DNA of 64,000 bases from Paraburkholderia azotifigens (GTDB lineage: Bacteria; Pseudomonadota; Gammaproteobacteria; Burkholderiales; Burkholderiaceae). This document shows, in pieces, positions 52,185 through 60,179 of the stretch. How positions within the stretch are numbered: the stretch's first letter is position 1; each line of letters starts with the position of its first letter. Both the position numbers and the translations under genes were made by a program. The notes beneath the pieces were generated by a model that was given only the letters and a program-made list of their open reading frames with translations, ran no database searches and had not been told where the DNA came from. Where the stretch lies: the NCBI RefSeq assembly GCF_007995085.1, contig NZ_VOQS01000003.1, forward strand, positions 1,984,001 through 2,048,000, in the 5' to 3' direction.

Positions 52185-52955
52185 TGTCTGCGACGCGTAG
52201 TTGCTAATTTTTGCTGCGCTGGCGGTTTGGCTTTTTGCTTCGCTGGCATCCGCGGTTTCGTAGCGGTGTTGCTAGCGTTGCCCCTGTGCGGGGCGGCACC
52301 TACTTTTCTTTGCAGCGGCAAAGAAAAGTAGGCAAAAGAAAGCCGCTCACACCGCCAGTTCTTGTGTTTGCCTGCGGGCCCTCTACGGGTCCCGCACTCC
52401 AGACGGCAGTCCTCTGTCTTACGCCCGTTGCCAGCGTGCTAACTCACGCATCCCCCACTTCACATTCCCGCGTCACGGACTGCGTTACCAAACGTCCACC
52501 GCCGCCCAGGTGGCAAACTGTGTGTAGGCAGTCGCGAGGGAACCGCACCACTCCGGACTGAAAAGCGGGATCGGTGTCGTAGGAGCGCAAACGTGTGCGG
52601 TGCGACAACCTACACACAGTTTGCCACCTGGGCGGCGCAGACGGATCGGTGCCGCTGGCTGCACTACGGGTGAATGGAGTGGGTGATGCGCCTGTTAGAG
52701 GCGTTGGCAACGCTCATGAAAAAGTGCGTTGCCGTGTGGAGTGCGGGACCTGTAGGGGGCCCGCAGGCAAACACAAGAACTGGCGGTGTTAGCCCGCTTT
52801 CTTTGCTTACTTTCTTTGCGGCGGCAAAGAAAGTGAGTGCCGCCCCGCACAGGGGCAACGCAAGAAGCACCGCTACGAAACCGCGGATGCCAGCAAAAAG
52901 CCAAGCCACGGATGCCAGCGCAGCAAAAAAAACGATGACCGCGTCGCAGACAAGA
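52185..52955. repeat. Large imperfect palindromic intergenic element (~770 bp)
   Basis: Fills the whole space between the convergent permease and DeoR genes. Left arm 52185 to ~52500 and right arm ~52640-52955 are inverted, diverged copies. Shared blocks include TGTCTGCGACGCG next to each gene end, GGCATCCGCGGTTTCGTAGC, GCGTTGCCCCTGTGCGGGGC and the TTCTTTGC hairpins. Near the centre (~52570) is a perfect 27-bp inverted pair, 52502-52528 and 52609-52635. No protein-coding gene is convincing inside. It looks like a non-coding repeat, possibly mobile, and may terminate both transcripts. I recall similar sequences between genes in Paraburkholderia genomes, but cannot verify that here. Confidence 0.75.
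52300..52331. terminator. Long hairpin in the left arm of the palindromic element
   Basis: Perfect 14-bp stem (CTACTTTTCTTTGC with its complement) and a 4-base loop AGCG. The mirrored copy in the right arm, 52809-52834, keeps an 11-bp stem with loop GGCG. Each lies 125-130 bases beyond the stop of the gene reading into it, so they may act as transcript ends or RNA-stability structures. Confidence 0.55.
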
Positions 52956-52959
52956 AAAC

Positions 52960-53682
52960 TCACTTCTTAGGGCACACTTGTCCCTTCTCAGTGATGATAG
53001 AAGTGAAGTCCTCGACCTTGGAAAAGCGCACAGCCTTAACAACCCCAAACTTACTGCTATCGACAACGAGATGGCTTTCAACAGCACTAGCCATAGCAGC
53101 CTGCTTCAACGCGACTTCATGAAAATTCCAGCAAGTGACGCCTCGCGCGTCATCCACTCCGCCTGCGGAAATAAAGGCCTTATTGATCCCCATGCGTCGC
53201 AAAACCTCGATGCTCTCTTCGCCTGAAAACGAATCTGAAGAAGGCACATACACGCCGCCCAGCAGGATCATCCGCACATTCGGTTTGCGCCGCAAAATCT
53301 CCGCGACATTCAGCGAGTAGCACACAACGGTCACATGCAGATCGTTAGATATCAAACGAGCGAGCGTAGTGAGCGTCGTACCGCAATCGATGAACAGCGT
53401 CTCGTTGTTGCCGATCAGCTTCGCCGCAACCGCCGATGCCTCCGCCTTGGCCTGAGCGAAATGATCCTTCTCCTCCTCCAGCGAATAACCGGCCGTGTTC
53501 GGCACGTCCGTCGCGCTGACGATGTACCCGCCCAGATACGTGAAATGCCCCGGGCTCGCGGCAATGTCGCGGCGCACCGTCATCTCCGATACGCCTAGCA
53601 GCGTCGCCGCATCGCGCAGGCGCATCACGTTCTGTTTGGCGAGCGCATCGGCAAGCACGCGCAGACGTTCAGTTTTAAGCAT
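52960..53682 (-). CDS. DeoR-family transcriptional regulator
   Basis: 240 residues: N-terminal DeoR helix-turn-helix (VMRLRDAATLLGVSEMTVRRDI) and the sugar-phosphate-sensing DeoRC domain (ETLFIDCGTTLTTLARLI, ILLGGVYVPSSDSFSG, KAFISAGGVDDARGVTC). Such proteins repress sugar operons and release DNA on binding a phosphorylated sugar, here perhaps deoxyribose-5-phosphate (inference). Convergent with the sugar operon. Its own promoter shares an 18/20 block with the deoC promoter. The 3' end of the gene is unusually rich in T-ending codons, about 37% of the last 63 against 14% of the first 63 by hand count. Confidence 0.93.
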   Translation of the reverse strand: MLKTERLRVLADALAKQNVMRLRDAATLLGVSEMTVRRDIAASPGHFTYLGGYIVSATDVPNTAGYSLEEEKDHFAQAKAEASAVAAKLIGNNETLFIDCGTTLTTLARLISNDLHVTVVCYSLNVAEILRRKPNVRMILLGGVYVPSSDSFSGEESIEVLRRMGINKAFISAGGVDDARGVTCWNFHEVALKQAAMASAVESHLVVDSSKFGVVKAVRFSKVEDFTSIITEKGQVCPKK

Positions 53683-53744
53683 GGAGATGGTCTCTTTAAC
53701 GCGAGATTGAGCGAGGACGTGGCGCGTTATATTTTGTTCGATTT

Positions 53745-53764
53745 CCTGAGAGGATTATAACAAG
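53745..53764 (-). promoter_or_regulatory. DeoR gene promoter/operator block, shared with deoC
   Basis: On the minus strand CTTGTTATAATCCTCTCAGG: a consensus -10 TATAAT followed by CCTCTCA, 63 bases before the regulator's ATG. It matches 42316-42335 in 18 of 20 positions, implying autoregulation by the DeoR protein. The rest of the 308-base gap (53683-53990) shows only the AGGAG ribosome-binding site of the DoxX gene. Confidence 0.65.
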
Positions 53765-53990
53765 TCCGTGCATGAGCTTGCCGATGAATTTGCTCAATCA
53801 CCAGGCGATCTGCGTTGTCGTTTCGACATCGGTGTCTGTGTTTTCGCGGATCGAATTCGGGGCGTGTCAGATTCAGCTTATGTCGATCGCCTTGGAAAAG
53901 CAGGGTATTCCACTTATTCTGACTGCAGCGCCCGGGAACTGATGACGTGCGGCCCGGTCTTCTGCTTAATTCAAATCAGGAGCCACATCC

Positions 53991-54428
53991 ATGACGCGTC
54001 CCGTCGATTCCGGCGTAATCCTTCTTGCCCGTCTTGCGCTTGCCGTGCTTTTTCTGTGGGGCGGCGTGATGAAACTAATCGGCTATGCGGGCTTCGTCGG
54101 ATATTTGCAATCGAAGGGCGTGCCGTTCGTGCAAATTGCCGCGCCGATTGCGACGGCCGTCGAGCTGCTGGGCGGCATCTTTCTGGTGGTTGGCTTCAGA
54201 ATTCGCGCGCTCGGGCTGTTCATGGCCGCGTACACGATCGCAACGGCCGTGCTCGGACACGACTTCTGGAATATCACCGATGCCGCCGTCCAGCGCGACA
54301 TGATCATCCATTTCTGGAAAAACGTCGGTATCGCCGGCGGCTTCCTGCTGCTATTCGTGACGGGCGCGGGGCGCTTCAGCATCGACGGTGCGCGCGCGCC
54401 GCGCAGCGGACTTGGCAGCAGCCTGTGA
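53991..54428 (+). CDS. DoxX-family membrane protein
   Basis: 145 residues with four membrane helices and the DoxX pattern: LLARLALAVLFLWGGVMKLIGYAGFVGYL at the start and IHFWKNVGIAGGFLLLF near the end. DoxX/YphA-type proteins are linked to quinone or thiosulfate redox and to stress; the substrate is not known. AGGAG precedes the ATG by ~10 bases. A small hypothetical gene follows after 138 bases. Confidence 0.88.
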   Translation: MTRPVDSGVILLARLALAVLFLWGGVMKLIGYAGFVGYLQSKGVPFVQIAAPIATAVELLGGIFLVVGFRIRALGLFMAAYTIATAVLGHDFWNITDAAVQRDMIIHFWKNVGIAGGFLLLFVTGAGRFSIDGARAPRSGLGSSL

Positions 54429-54566
54429 TCGTTGCGCGTGCAGCGGCGTGCGATTCGAAAAGCGCGAAGCGTCTGCGTCTGCAGGCCGGCGCAAGAGCGG
54501 GCATCATTCGTGCACCATTCCACACGCAGCATCTGGGCAAGCCAATTCGATTAAAAGGAGCACGCG

Positions 54567-54839
54567 ATGATTCAAGCTTTTGACCAGACGATCAACGGCA
54601 CGGTCATGCAGTTTTGCGCGAGCATCGGCGAAGGGCCGGTGCTGCATCGCGTGATCATCAGCCGGGCCGATTCGGCCGAAACGCTGGTGATCCTCGACGC
54701 AGCCGGATTGATCAGCTCGATCAAGGCGGAAATCGAAGAGCCGGAAAAGCTCGTCGCCGATGCAATTCGCAAGGTGCAGAGCGATGGGCTTATCGAAAAG
54801 GCGCTCGATACGGGCGTCATTCAGGAGGCGTCGCTGTAA
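54567..54839 (+). CDS. Small conserved-looking protein of unknown function
   Basis: 90 residues, AAAAGGAG upstream, codon use like its neighbours. Mixed alpha/beta, with no signal peptide or Cys motif; the second half is acidic and helical (SSIKAEIEEPEKLVADAIRK). I recognise no family. It lies behind the DoxX gene and may be co-transcribed; a terminator follows. Confidence 0.7.
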   Translation: MIQAFDQTINGTVMQFCASIGEGPVLHRVIISRADSAETLVILDAAGLISSIKAEIEEPEKLVADAIRKVQSDGLIEKALDTGVIQEASL

Positions 54840-54878
54840 TACCTGCCGCCGTTTTTGCACACCGTTTTTCACATAATT

Positions 54879-54917
54879 ACACCCACGATGGCGCGCGCCT
54901 CGTGGGTGTTGTGTTTT
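54879..54917 (+). terminator. Terminator after the small protein gene
   Basis: Perfect 10-bp stem ACACCCACGA/TCGTGGGTGT with an 11-base GC loop, followed by TGTGTTTT. It separates the gene from the convergent MFS gene. Confidence 0.65.
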
Positions 54918-54944
54918 CAGGGCTTCATGTGCGCGAGGCGTACG

Positions 54945-56423
54945 TCAGTTGCGGGCGCTTGCGGGCCGCGCGCGGCCGTCGCGAGCGCGCTGGTTCGACG
55001 CGTCGGGCGCATGCGCCTCCCGATGCACGAGACACGCCAGTCCGAGCGCGCACAGCAGGATGCACGACGAAATCAAGGTCGACGACTTGAGCCCCGCCAC
55101 CACGTGCGCCGGGCCTGCCGCATCCGCCGCGCTCGCGAGCGCACCGAACGCCGCCACGCCGACCGCGCCGCCTGCCTGCCGCGCCGTATTGAGGACGGCC
55201 GACGCCGTGCCTGCGCGTTGTTTGTCGACGGATGCGAGCACGGCTGTCGTCATCGCCGGGACGGCGAGCCCCATGCCCGACGGAATCAGCAGAAACGGCA
55301 CGAGCAGCCACCATAGCGGCGACGTGGCGTCGGCGAAGTGCAGCAGCCCGTAGCCGAGCGCCGCGGTGATCGCGCCCGCGATCATCGGGACGCGCGCGCC
55401 GTAGTGCCCGACCACCCAGCCGCTCGCGACATTCGAGACCAGAAACCCGCCCGTCAGCGGCAGAAACGCGAGTCCGGCCTGCAGCGCCGTTTCGCCGCGC
55501 GCGTGCTGCAGATACAGGCTCAGCACGAAGACGACGCCGTAGTAGGTGAGGTTCACGCAGATGCCGAACAGCACAGCCGAGCTGAACGTACGGTTGCTGA
55601 AAAACGCGAGCGGCAGCATCGGCGCAGGTGCACGCCGCTCCGTGACGATGAACGCGGCCGTCGCGATCAGTGCGAGCACGAAGCTGCCGCCGACGAGCGG
55701 ATGCATGAGTCCGAGCGGGCGCCATTCGATCACGGCGCCCGTGAAGGCCGTCAGCGCGACGATCGCGAGCAGCTGGCCGGCAGGATCGAGGCCGCGTGTG
55801 GCTTTTCCACCGATCTGCGAGCCCAGCGCAGGGACAGACGATGCCGGCACCCACACAAAGGTCGCGGCGAGTCCCAACGCGCAGATGGGCAGATTGACGA
55901 GAAAGATCGCGCGCCAGCCGAACGCGGCGATCAGCAGTCCGCCCATCACGGGCCCCGCCGCAATCGCGATCGCGCCCGCCGCCGTCCACAGGCCGACGGC
56001 GCGAGCGCGCAGCTTCGGACCGTGGCCGCACGCCTCGTTGAGCAGCGCGAGAGAATTCGGCAGCATCGCCGCCGCGCCCATGCCTTGCACGGCGCGCGCG
56101 GCAACCAGTGTCGCGGCGTCGGACGAGAGTCCGCACGCGAGCGAGGCCGCCGCGAACAGCGCGATGCCGCACGCGAACATCCGGCGCGCGCCGAAGCGGT
56201 CGCCGAGCACGCCCGCCGACAGCATCAGCACGGCGAACGCCAGCGTGTAGGCGTCGACGATCCATTGCAGGCCCGTGACGTTCGCGTGCAGATCCGCGCC
56301 GATTTTCGCGAGCGCGATGTTGACGATGGTCACGTCGAGTTGCGTGACGATAAAGCCGACGCTGACCGTCGCGACGATCCGCGCGAGCGCCGGCGTGAAC
56401 CGGGGTGCAGGAGAAGTATTCAT
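54945..56423 (-). CDS. DHA2-family MFS transporter (drug/H+ antiporter type)
   Basis: 492 residues from the ATG at 56423, with ~14 hydrophobic segments. TM1 carries TQLDVTIVNIALAKIG and the TM2-3 loop LGDRFGARRMFACG, both DHA2 features; GPVMGGLLIAAFGWRAIFLVNLP follows. A probable exporter of drugs or metabolites that works without dedicated periplasmic partners. A longer upstream frame has no ribosome-binding site. 117 bases separate it from the next MFS gene on the same strand. Confidence 0.9.
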   Translation of the reverse strand: MNTSPAPRFTPALARIVATVSVGFIVTQLDVTIVNIALAKIGADLHANVTGLQWIVDAYTLAFAVLMLSAGVLGDRFGARRMFACGIALFAAASLACGLSSDAATLVAARAVQGMGAAAMLPNSLALLNEACGHGPKLRARAVGLWTAAGAIAIAAGPVMGGLLIAAFGWRAIFLVNLPICALGLAATFVWVPASSVPALGSQIGGKATRGLDPAGQLLAIVALTAFTGAVIEWRPLGLMHPLVGGSFVLALIATAAFIVTERRAPAPMLPLAFFSNRTFSSAVLFGICVNLTYYGVVFVLSLYLQHARGETALQAGLAFLPLTGGFLVSNVASGWVVGHYGARVPMIAGAITAALGYGLLHFADATSPLWWLLVPFLLIPSGMGLAVPAMTTAVLASVDKQRAGTASAVLNTARQAGGAVGVAAFGALASAADAAGPAHVVAGLKSSTLISSCILLCALGLACLVHREAHAPDASNQRARDGRARPASARN

Positions 56424-56540
56424 GCGTCGATGATAGGACGGGCCTGCCATGCGACGTTTCGGACCGTTTTGAAACGTCGATGCGACGTGCGGTCCAGAGG
56501 AGAACGCAAGCGGCGTGCCGCGCACGCCGCTTGCGGGGTG

Positions 56541-57848
56541 TTACCGGGCGGCCTTGTTCTTCACGCAGCACGCCGTCACGGCGCCGATCACGCACAGCGC
56601 GCCGACATAGAGCGCGGGCGCCATCGGGTTCGACTTCAGCATCAGCGAGACGACGATCGGCGTGAGGCCGCCGAACACCGCGTACGCGACGTTGTACGAG
56701 AACGAAATGCCCGAGAAACGCACGACAGGCGGGAACGCGTTGACCATCACGAACGGAATCGCGCCGATCACGCCGACGAACAGGCCCGCGACAGCGTAGA
56801 GCGGCACGAGCACCGTGCTATCGACGGCCAGTTGCTGGAACAGCGCGTAATACGCGATGCCGAGCCCGACGCAGCCCGCGAAAATCGTGCGGCCCGCGCC
56901 GAAGCGGCCCGCGAGCGAACCCGCCAGTACGCAGCCGATCGTCAGGAACAGCGTCGCGATGCTGTTGGCGAACAACGCCGTTGCGGGCGCGATGTGAAAC
57001 TGCTTTTGCAGCAGCGTCGGCGTCATCAGGATCACGACCACGATCGCGGCCGACAGCATCCACGTGAGCAGCATCGAGACGATCACGGCACGGCCATGAT
57101 CGCGCAGCACGGCCTTCAGCGGGATCTCCGCGGCCAGCGACTTGCGCTGCTTCAGTTCGGCGAACACAGGCGTCTCGTGCAGCCAGCGGCGCAGGTACAC
57201 CGAGAACAGGCCGAACACGCCGCCCAGCAGGAACGGAATGCGCCACGCGAAACCGGCGATATCGGCGGGCGCGAAATGGCGGTTCACGGCCGACGCGACC
57301 AGCGAACCCAGCAGGATGCCCGCCGTGAGGCCCGCCGTCAGCGTTCCGCACGCATAGCCGACGTGACGCTGCGGCACGTGCTCGGAGACGAACACCCACG
57401 CGCCCGGCACTTCGCCGCCGACGGCCGCGCCCTGCATCACGCGGAACAGAAGCAGCAGGACGGGCGCCATGATGCCGATGCTCGCGTAGGTGGGCAGCAC
57501 GCCCATCAGCAGCGTGGGCAGCGACATCAGCAGCACGCTGAGCGTGAACATGCGCTTGCGGCCGAGCAGGTCGCCGAAGTGCGCCATGATGATGCCGCCC
57601 AGCGGCCGCGCGAGATAACCGGCGGCGAAGATGCCGAACGTCTGCAGCTGGCGCAGCCAGTCGGGAATCGACTGCGGGAAAAACAGCTGTCCGATCGCGG
57701 GCGCGAAGAACACGAAGATGATGAAGTCGTAGAACTCGAGCGCGCCGCCGAGCGCGGCGAGGCTGAGCGTCTTGTAATCGTTGAAGGTCAGGGGGCGCGC
57801 GTGCGCGATCTCCCCGGCGTGTGGTCTACCCAGTTCTGTTGCTTGCAT
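56541..57848 (-). CDS. MFS transporter, metabolite:H+ symporter (MHS) type
   Basis: 435 residues, 12 hydrophobic segments. ALGGALEFYDFIIFVFFAPAIGQLFFP at the start, RPLGGIIMAHFGDLLGRKRMF (motif A) and RVMQGAAVGGEVPGAWVFVSEH are hallmarks of the MHS family (ProP, KgtP, citrate and shikimate transporters). Import of a carboxylate or compatible solute is likely. The hydroxyproline cluster begins 1 kb away, but the orphan regulator lies between them, so a hydroxyproline-uptake role would be a guess. Confidence 0.92.
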   Translation of the reverse strand: MQATELGRPHAGEIAHARPLTFNDYKTLSLAALGGALEFYDFIIFVFFAPAIGQLFFPQSIPDWLRQLQTFGIFAAGYLARPLGGIIMAHFGDLLGRKRMFTLSVLLMSLPTLLMGVLPTYASIGIMAPVLLLLFRVMQGAAVGGEVPGAWVFVSEHVPQRHVGYACGTLTAGLTAGILLGSLVASAVNRHFAPADIAGFAWRIPFLLGGVFGLFSVYLRRWLHETPVFAELKQRKSLAAEIPLKAVLRDHGRAVIVSMLLTWMLSAAIVVVILMTPTLLQKQFHIAPATALFANSIATLFLTIGCVLAGSLAGRFGAGRTIFAGCVGLGIAYYALFQQLAVDSTVLVPLYAVAGLFVGVIGAIPFVMVNAFPPVVRFSGISFSYNVAYAVFGGLTPIVVSLMLKSNPMAPALYVGALCVIGAVTACCVKNKAAR

Positions 57849-58111
57849 TGCCTGTCGTTATATGAATAGAAGAGCCGCGCGTCGCGCGCGGAGTACGGCT
57901 TCGTCAGGCGGGAGGTGCGGCAGTGCAGGGTAGAGCACGGGACACGGCACACCGGTCCGGGTAGGGCGGCGTGCTGACGATTTCTGGCCAGCCCGCGATT
58001 TTACTAGATCGAAAGTGTCGCAGAATCTTTGCGAATTCAGACAAGTCTTATGGGCTTGGCGAGACAGCCTGAAGAGAATCGCGATCCTGGACCAATTGTC
58101 GGGGACTCATT

Positions 58112-58837
58112 ATGCGTATCGCTATTCTTCAACGTGACCCTGTGCAGGGTAAGCTGCTGGAAAAAATCGTCGTTCAGGCTGGTCACAGTTGCGTTCTCTA
58201 CGACGACGGCCTGACGCTCTCCAAGGTGCTCGCCCGGTCGACGGTCGATCTGCTCGTACTCGACTGGCACGCGCTGCGTCTGTCGGGCACGGATGTGCTC
58301 AAGGCCGTGCGTTCCGTCGGCGGCGAGCGGATGCCGGTGATTTTCGCGTCGGCGGATGGCTCGGAAGAGAGCGTCGTGCGAGCGTTCGTACTGGGCGCCG
58401 ACGATTACGTCACGCTGCCCGCGCGCCATGCCGAATTCCGCGAACGGCTCTGTGCGCTGCTGCGGCGTGCGTATCCGGAGCGTTACGGCAAGGACAGCTT
58501 CGACGTCGGACCGTATCACTTCGATACCCGCCGCCAGCTCGTCACGCTGCGCGGCGCACCCGTTCAGCTGTCGGGCACGCAGTACCGGCTGGCGTCGCTG
58601 TTCTTTTCGAACATCGGACGCGTGCTGTCGCGCGATCACATCTTCGCGATGGTATGGGGCCGCGAGTTCCGCGAAGTGACGCGTACGATCGACAGCCATG
58701 TGTCGCGCCTGCGTCTGCTGCTGCAGATCGAGCCGCATAACGACTTCCGCCTGCAGCCCGTGTACAAGAGCGGATATCGGCTGCTGCATCTGCGCTCGAA
58801 TGAAGACGTCGTCGTGCAGCATGCCGAGGCGGCCTGA
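58112..58837 (+). CDS. OmpR-type response regulator with degenerate receiver
   Basis: 241 residues. The receiver (1-115) keeps D51 (LLVLDWHALRLSG) and Ser80, but only one acidic residue (D9, in ILQRDP) stands in the first loop, and the invariant Lys after DDYVT is Leu102 (DDYVTLPARH). Winged-helix DNA-binding domain ~130-230 (LSGTQYRLASLFFSNIG; VTRTIDSHVSRLRLLL). Without the Lys, phosphorylation is unlikely to switch it normally. No kinase gene is adjacent. It is followed by a terminator, so the gene stands alone. Confidence 0.88.
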   Translation: MRIAILQRDPVQGKLLEKIVVQAGHSCVLYDDGLTLSKVLARSTVDLLVLDWHALRLSGTDVLKAVRSVGGERMPVIFASADGSEESVVRAFVLGADDYVTLPARHAEFRERLCALLRRAYPERYGKDSFDVGPYHFDTRRQLVTLRGAPVQLSGTQYRLASLFFSNIGRVLSRDHIFAMVWGREFREVTRTIDSHVSRLRLLLQIEPHNDFRLQPVYKSGYRLLHLRSNEDVVVQHAEAA

Positions 58838-58878
58838 GCGCAGCCGTTTTGACGCTCACGCAAGGTGAGCGGTTTTTC

Positions 58879-58906
58879 GCGGCGGCCTCGGCCGCCGCTT
58901 TCTTTT
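58879..58906 (+). terminator. Terminator after the orphan response regulator
   Basis: Stem GCGGCGGC/GCCGCCGC with loop CTCG followed by a T-rich run (TTTCTTTT). Confidence 0.8.
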
Positions 58907-58926
58907 CGGTTTCCCGTCTCAGCCAG

Positions 58927-59832
58927 TCAAAGCTTCGGCAGTTCCGGCCTCGTCTCGATCGAGCGGCGAATCAACGTCTCGACTGCCTTGCGTTCGTCGC
59001 CCGCGAGCGGCAGGCGCGGCGGACGCACCGGCTCCGTTCCCAGTCCGACAATCGCTTCCGCCAGCTTGATGTTCTGCACGAGCTTCGCCGACACGTCGAG
59101 CGCGAGCAGCGGCGCAAACCAGCGATAGATCGCGCGCGCTTCTTCAAGTCGCCCCGCCTTCAGCAGCTTGTAGATCGCGACCGTCTCGTGCGGGAATGCG
59201 CAGACGAGTCCCGCGACCCAGCCGTGCGCGCCCATCAATATCGCTTCCATCGCCAGATTGTCGACGCCACACAGAATTGCGTAGCGGTCGCCGACTTCGT
59301 TGATCAGATCCGTCACGCGCCGCACGTCGCCACACGACTCCTTGATCGCGACGATCTTCTTTTCGTCGGCGATCTCGGCGAACATCCCGGGCGTCATGTC
59401 GACGCCGTAGGCGAGCGGATTGTTGTAGATCATCAGCGGCAGCGGGCTCGCGTCGGCAACCATGCGGAAATGATTGAGCGTCTCGCGGCGGTCCGACAGA
59501 TAACGCAGACCCGGCAGCACCATATAGCCCGCCGCGCCGTGCGTCGCGCCTGCTTCGGCCTGACGGCAGCCGTCGAGCGTGCTGTTCTCGGCGATCGTCA
59601 GCAGCACGGGAACGCGGCCGCGCGATGCTTCGACGGCCACGTCGAGCACCTGCAGCTTTTCATCGAGCGACAGCGTGGACGCTTCGCCTAGCGATCCGCA
59701 CACGATGATTCCGTCGACGCCCGCTTCGATCTGCGCGTCGATATTCTTGGCGGTCGCCGCACGGTCTATGCTGAAATCCGCGTTGAACTTGGTGGTGACT
59801 GCAGGCAATACGCCTTCCCAGATATGCGCCAC
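58927..59832 (-). CDS. DHDPS-family lyase, probable pyrroline-4-hydroxy-2-carboxylate deaminase
   Basis: 301 residues of the DapA (dihydrodipicolinate synthase/N-acetylneuraminate lyase) family: Schiff-base K164 (IVAIKESCGD), Y136 in MIYNNP and the phosphate-loop-like GSLGEAST (46-53). In hydroxyproline catabolism a DapA-like deaminase converts the D-hydroxyproline dehydrogenase product to alpha-ketoglutarate semialdehyde, and the divergent epimerase and dehydrogenase genes support that role. The open frame is longer, but the GTG at 59832 has AGGAG at proper distance and gives the standard N-terminus. Oriented away from the rest of the cluster. Confidence 0.85.
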   Translation of the reverse strand: MAHIWEGVLPAVTTKFNADFSIDRAATAKNIDAQIEAGVDGIIVCGSLGEASTLSLDEKLQVLDVAVEASRGRVPVLLTIAENSTLDGCRQAEAGATHGAAGYMVLPGLRYLSDRRETLNHFRMVADASPLPLMIYNNPLAYGVDMTPGMFAEIADEKKIVAIKESCGDVRRVTDLINEVGDRYAILCGVDNLAMEAILMGAHGWVAGLVCAFPHETVAIYKLLKAGRLEEARAIYRWFAPLLALDVSAKLVQNIKLAEAIVGLGTEPVRPPRLPLAGDERKAVETLIRRSIETRPELPKL

Positions 59833-59913
59833 GACTGCTCTCCTGAAAGTGATGAGTCGAGTGCAGTGTAAGCAGGGAATATTCGGGTGTCTTGCGCGAA
59901 TCGCGCGCTCCGC

Positions 59914-59930
59914 GTGACGATTTCGGCATA
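59914..59930 (+). promoter_or_regulatory. 17-bp operator candidate, copy 1
   Basis: GTGACGATTTCGGCATA, found again in inverted orientation at 60116-60132. It lies 82 bases before the deaminase start in the 347-base divergent promoter region. No other element was recognised in that region. Confidence 0.65.
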
Positions 59931-60115
59931 GCAGCTGTGCGAGGGGAATCCATGATTTAAAGTGTTTTCGGCGTCTTCCGCAGATTTCGCACAGCGTATG
60001 AGGCAACAGGGTGGCGCAACGGGTGCCGCCCTGGCATCCGACGCGATACGCTTCGCGGGCGAACCGGACTGCACGCTGCCGACCAGCGGATCCGCGCGAA
60101 CGGACTTCGCATGAT

Positions 60116-60132
60116 TATGCCGAAATCGTCAC
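60116..60132 (-). promoter_or_regulatory. 17-bp operator candidate, copy 2 (inverted)
   Basis: Exact reverse complement of 59914-59930, 48 bases before the epimerase start. The position of the two copies, one beside each divergent gene, fits a shared regulator of the hydroxyproline genes, not encoded within the window. Confidence 0.65.
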
Positions 60133-60179
60133 AATCCACGCGCAGCCGCTTCAAGACTGTGCGACGCCGCGTTCCTACC

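Noticed and set aside
52211..52963. Several open frames inside the palindromic element
   Set aside because: They mirror each other because the arms are inverted copies; translations are low-complexity and antisense frames share the same phrases.
55338..57869. 843-residue plus-strand frame
   Set aside because: Arg/His/Gln-rich antisense of two MFS genes; typical of GC-rich genomes.
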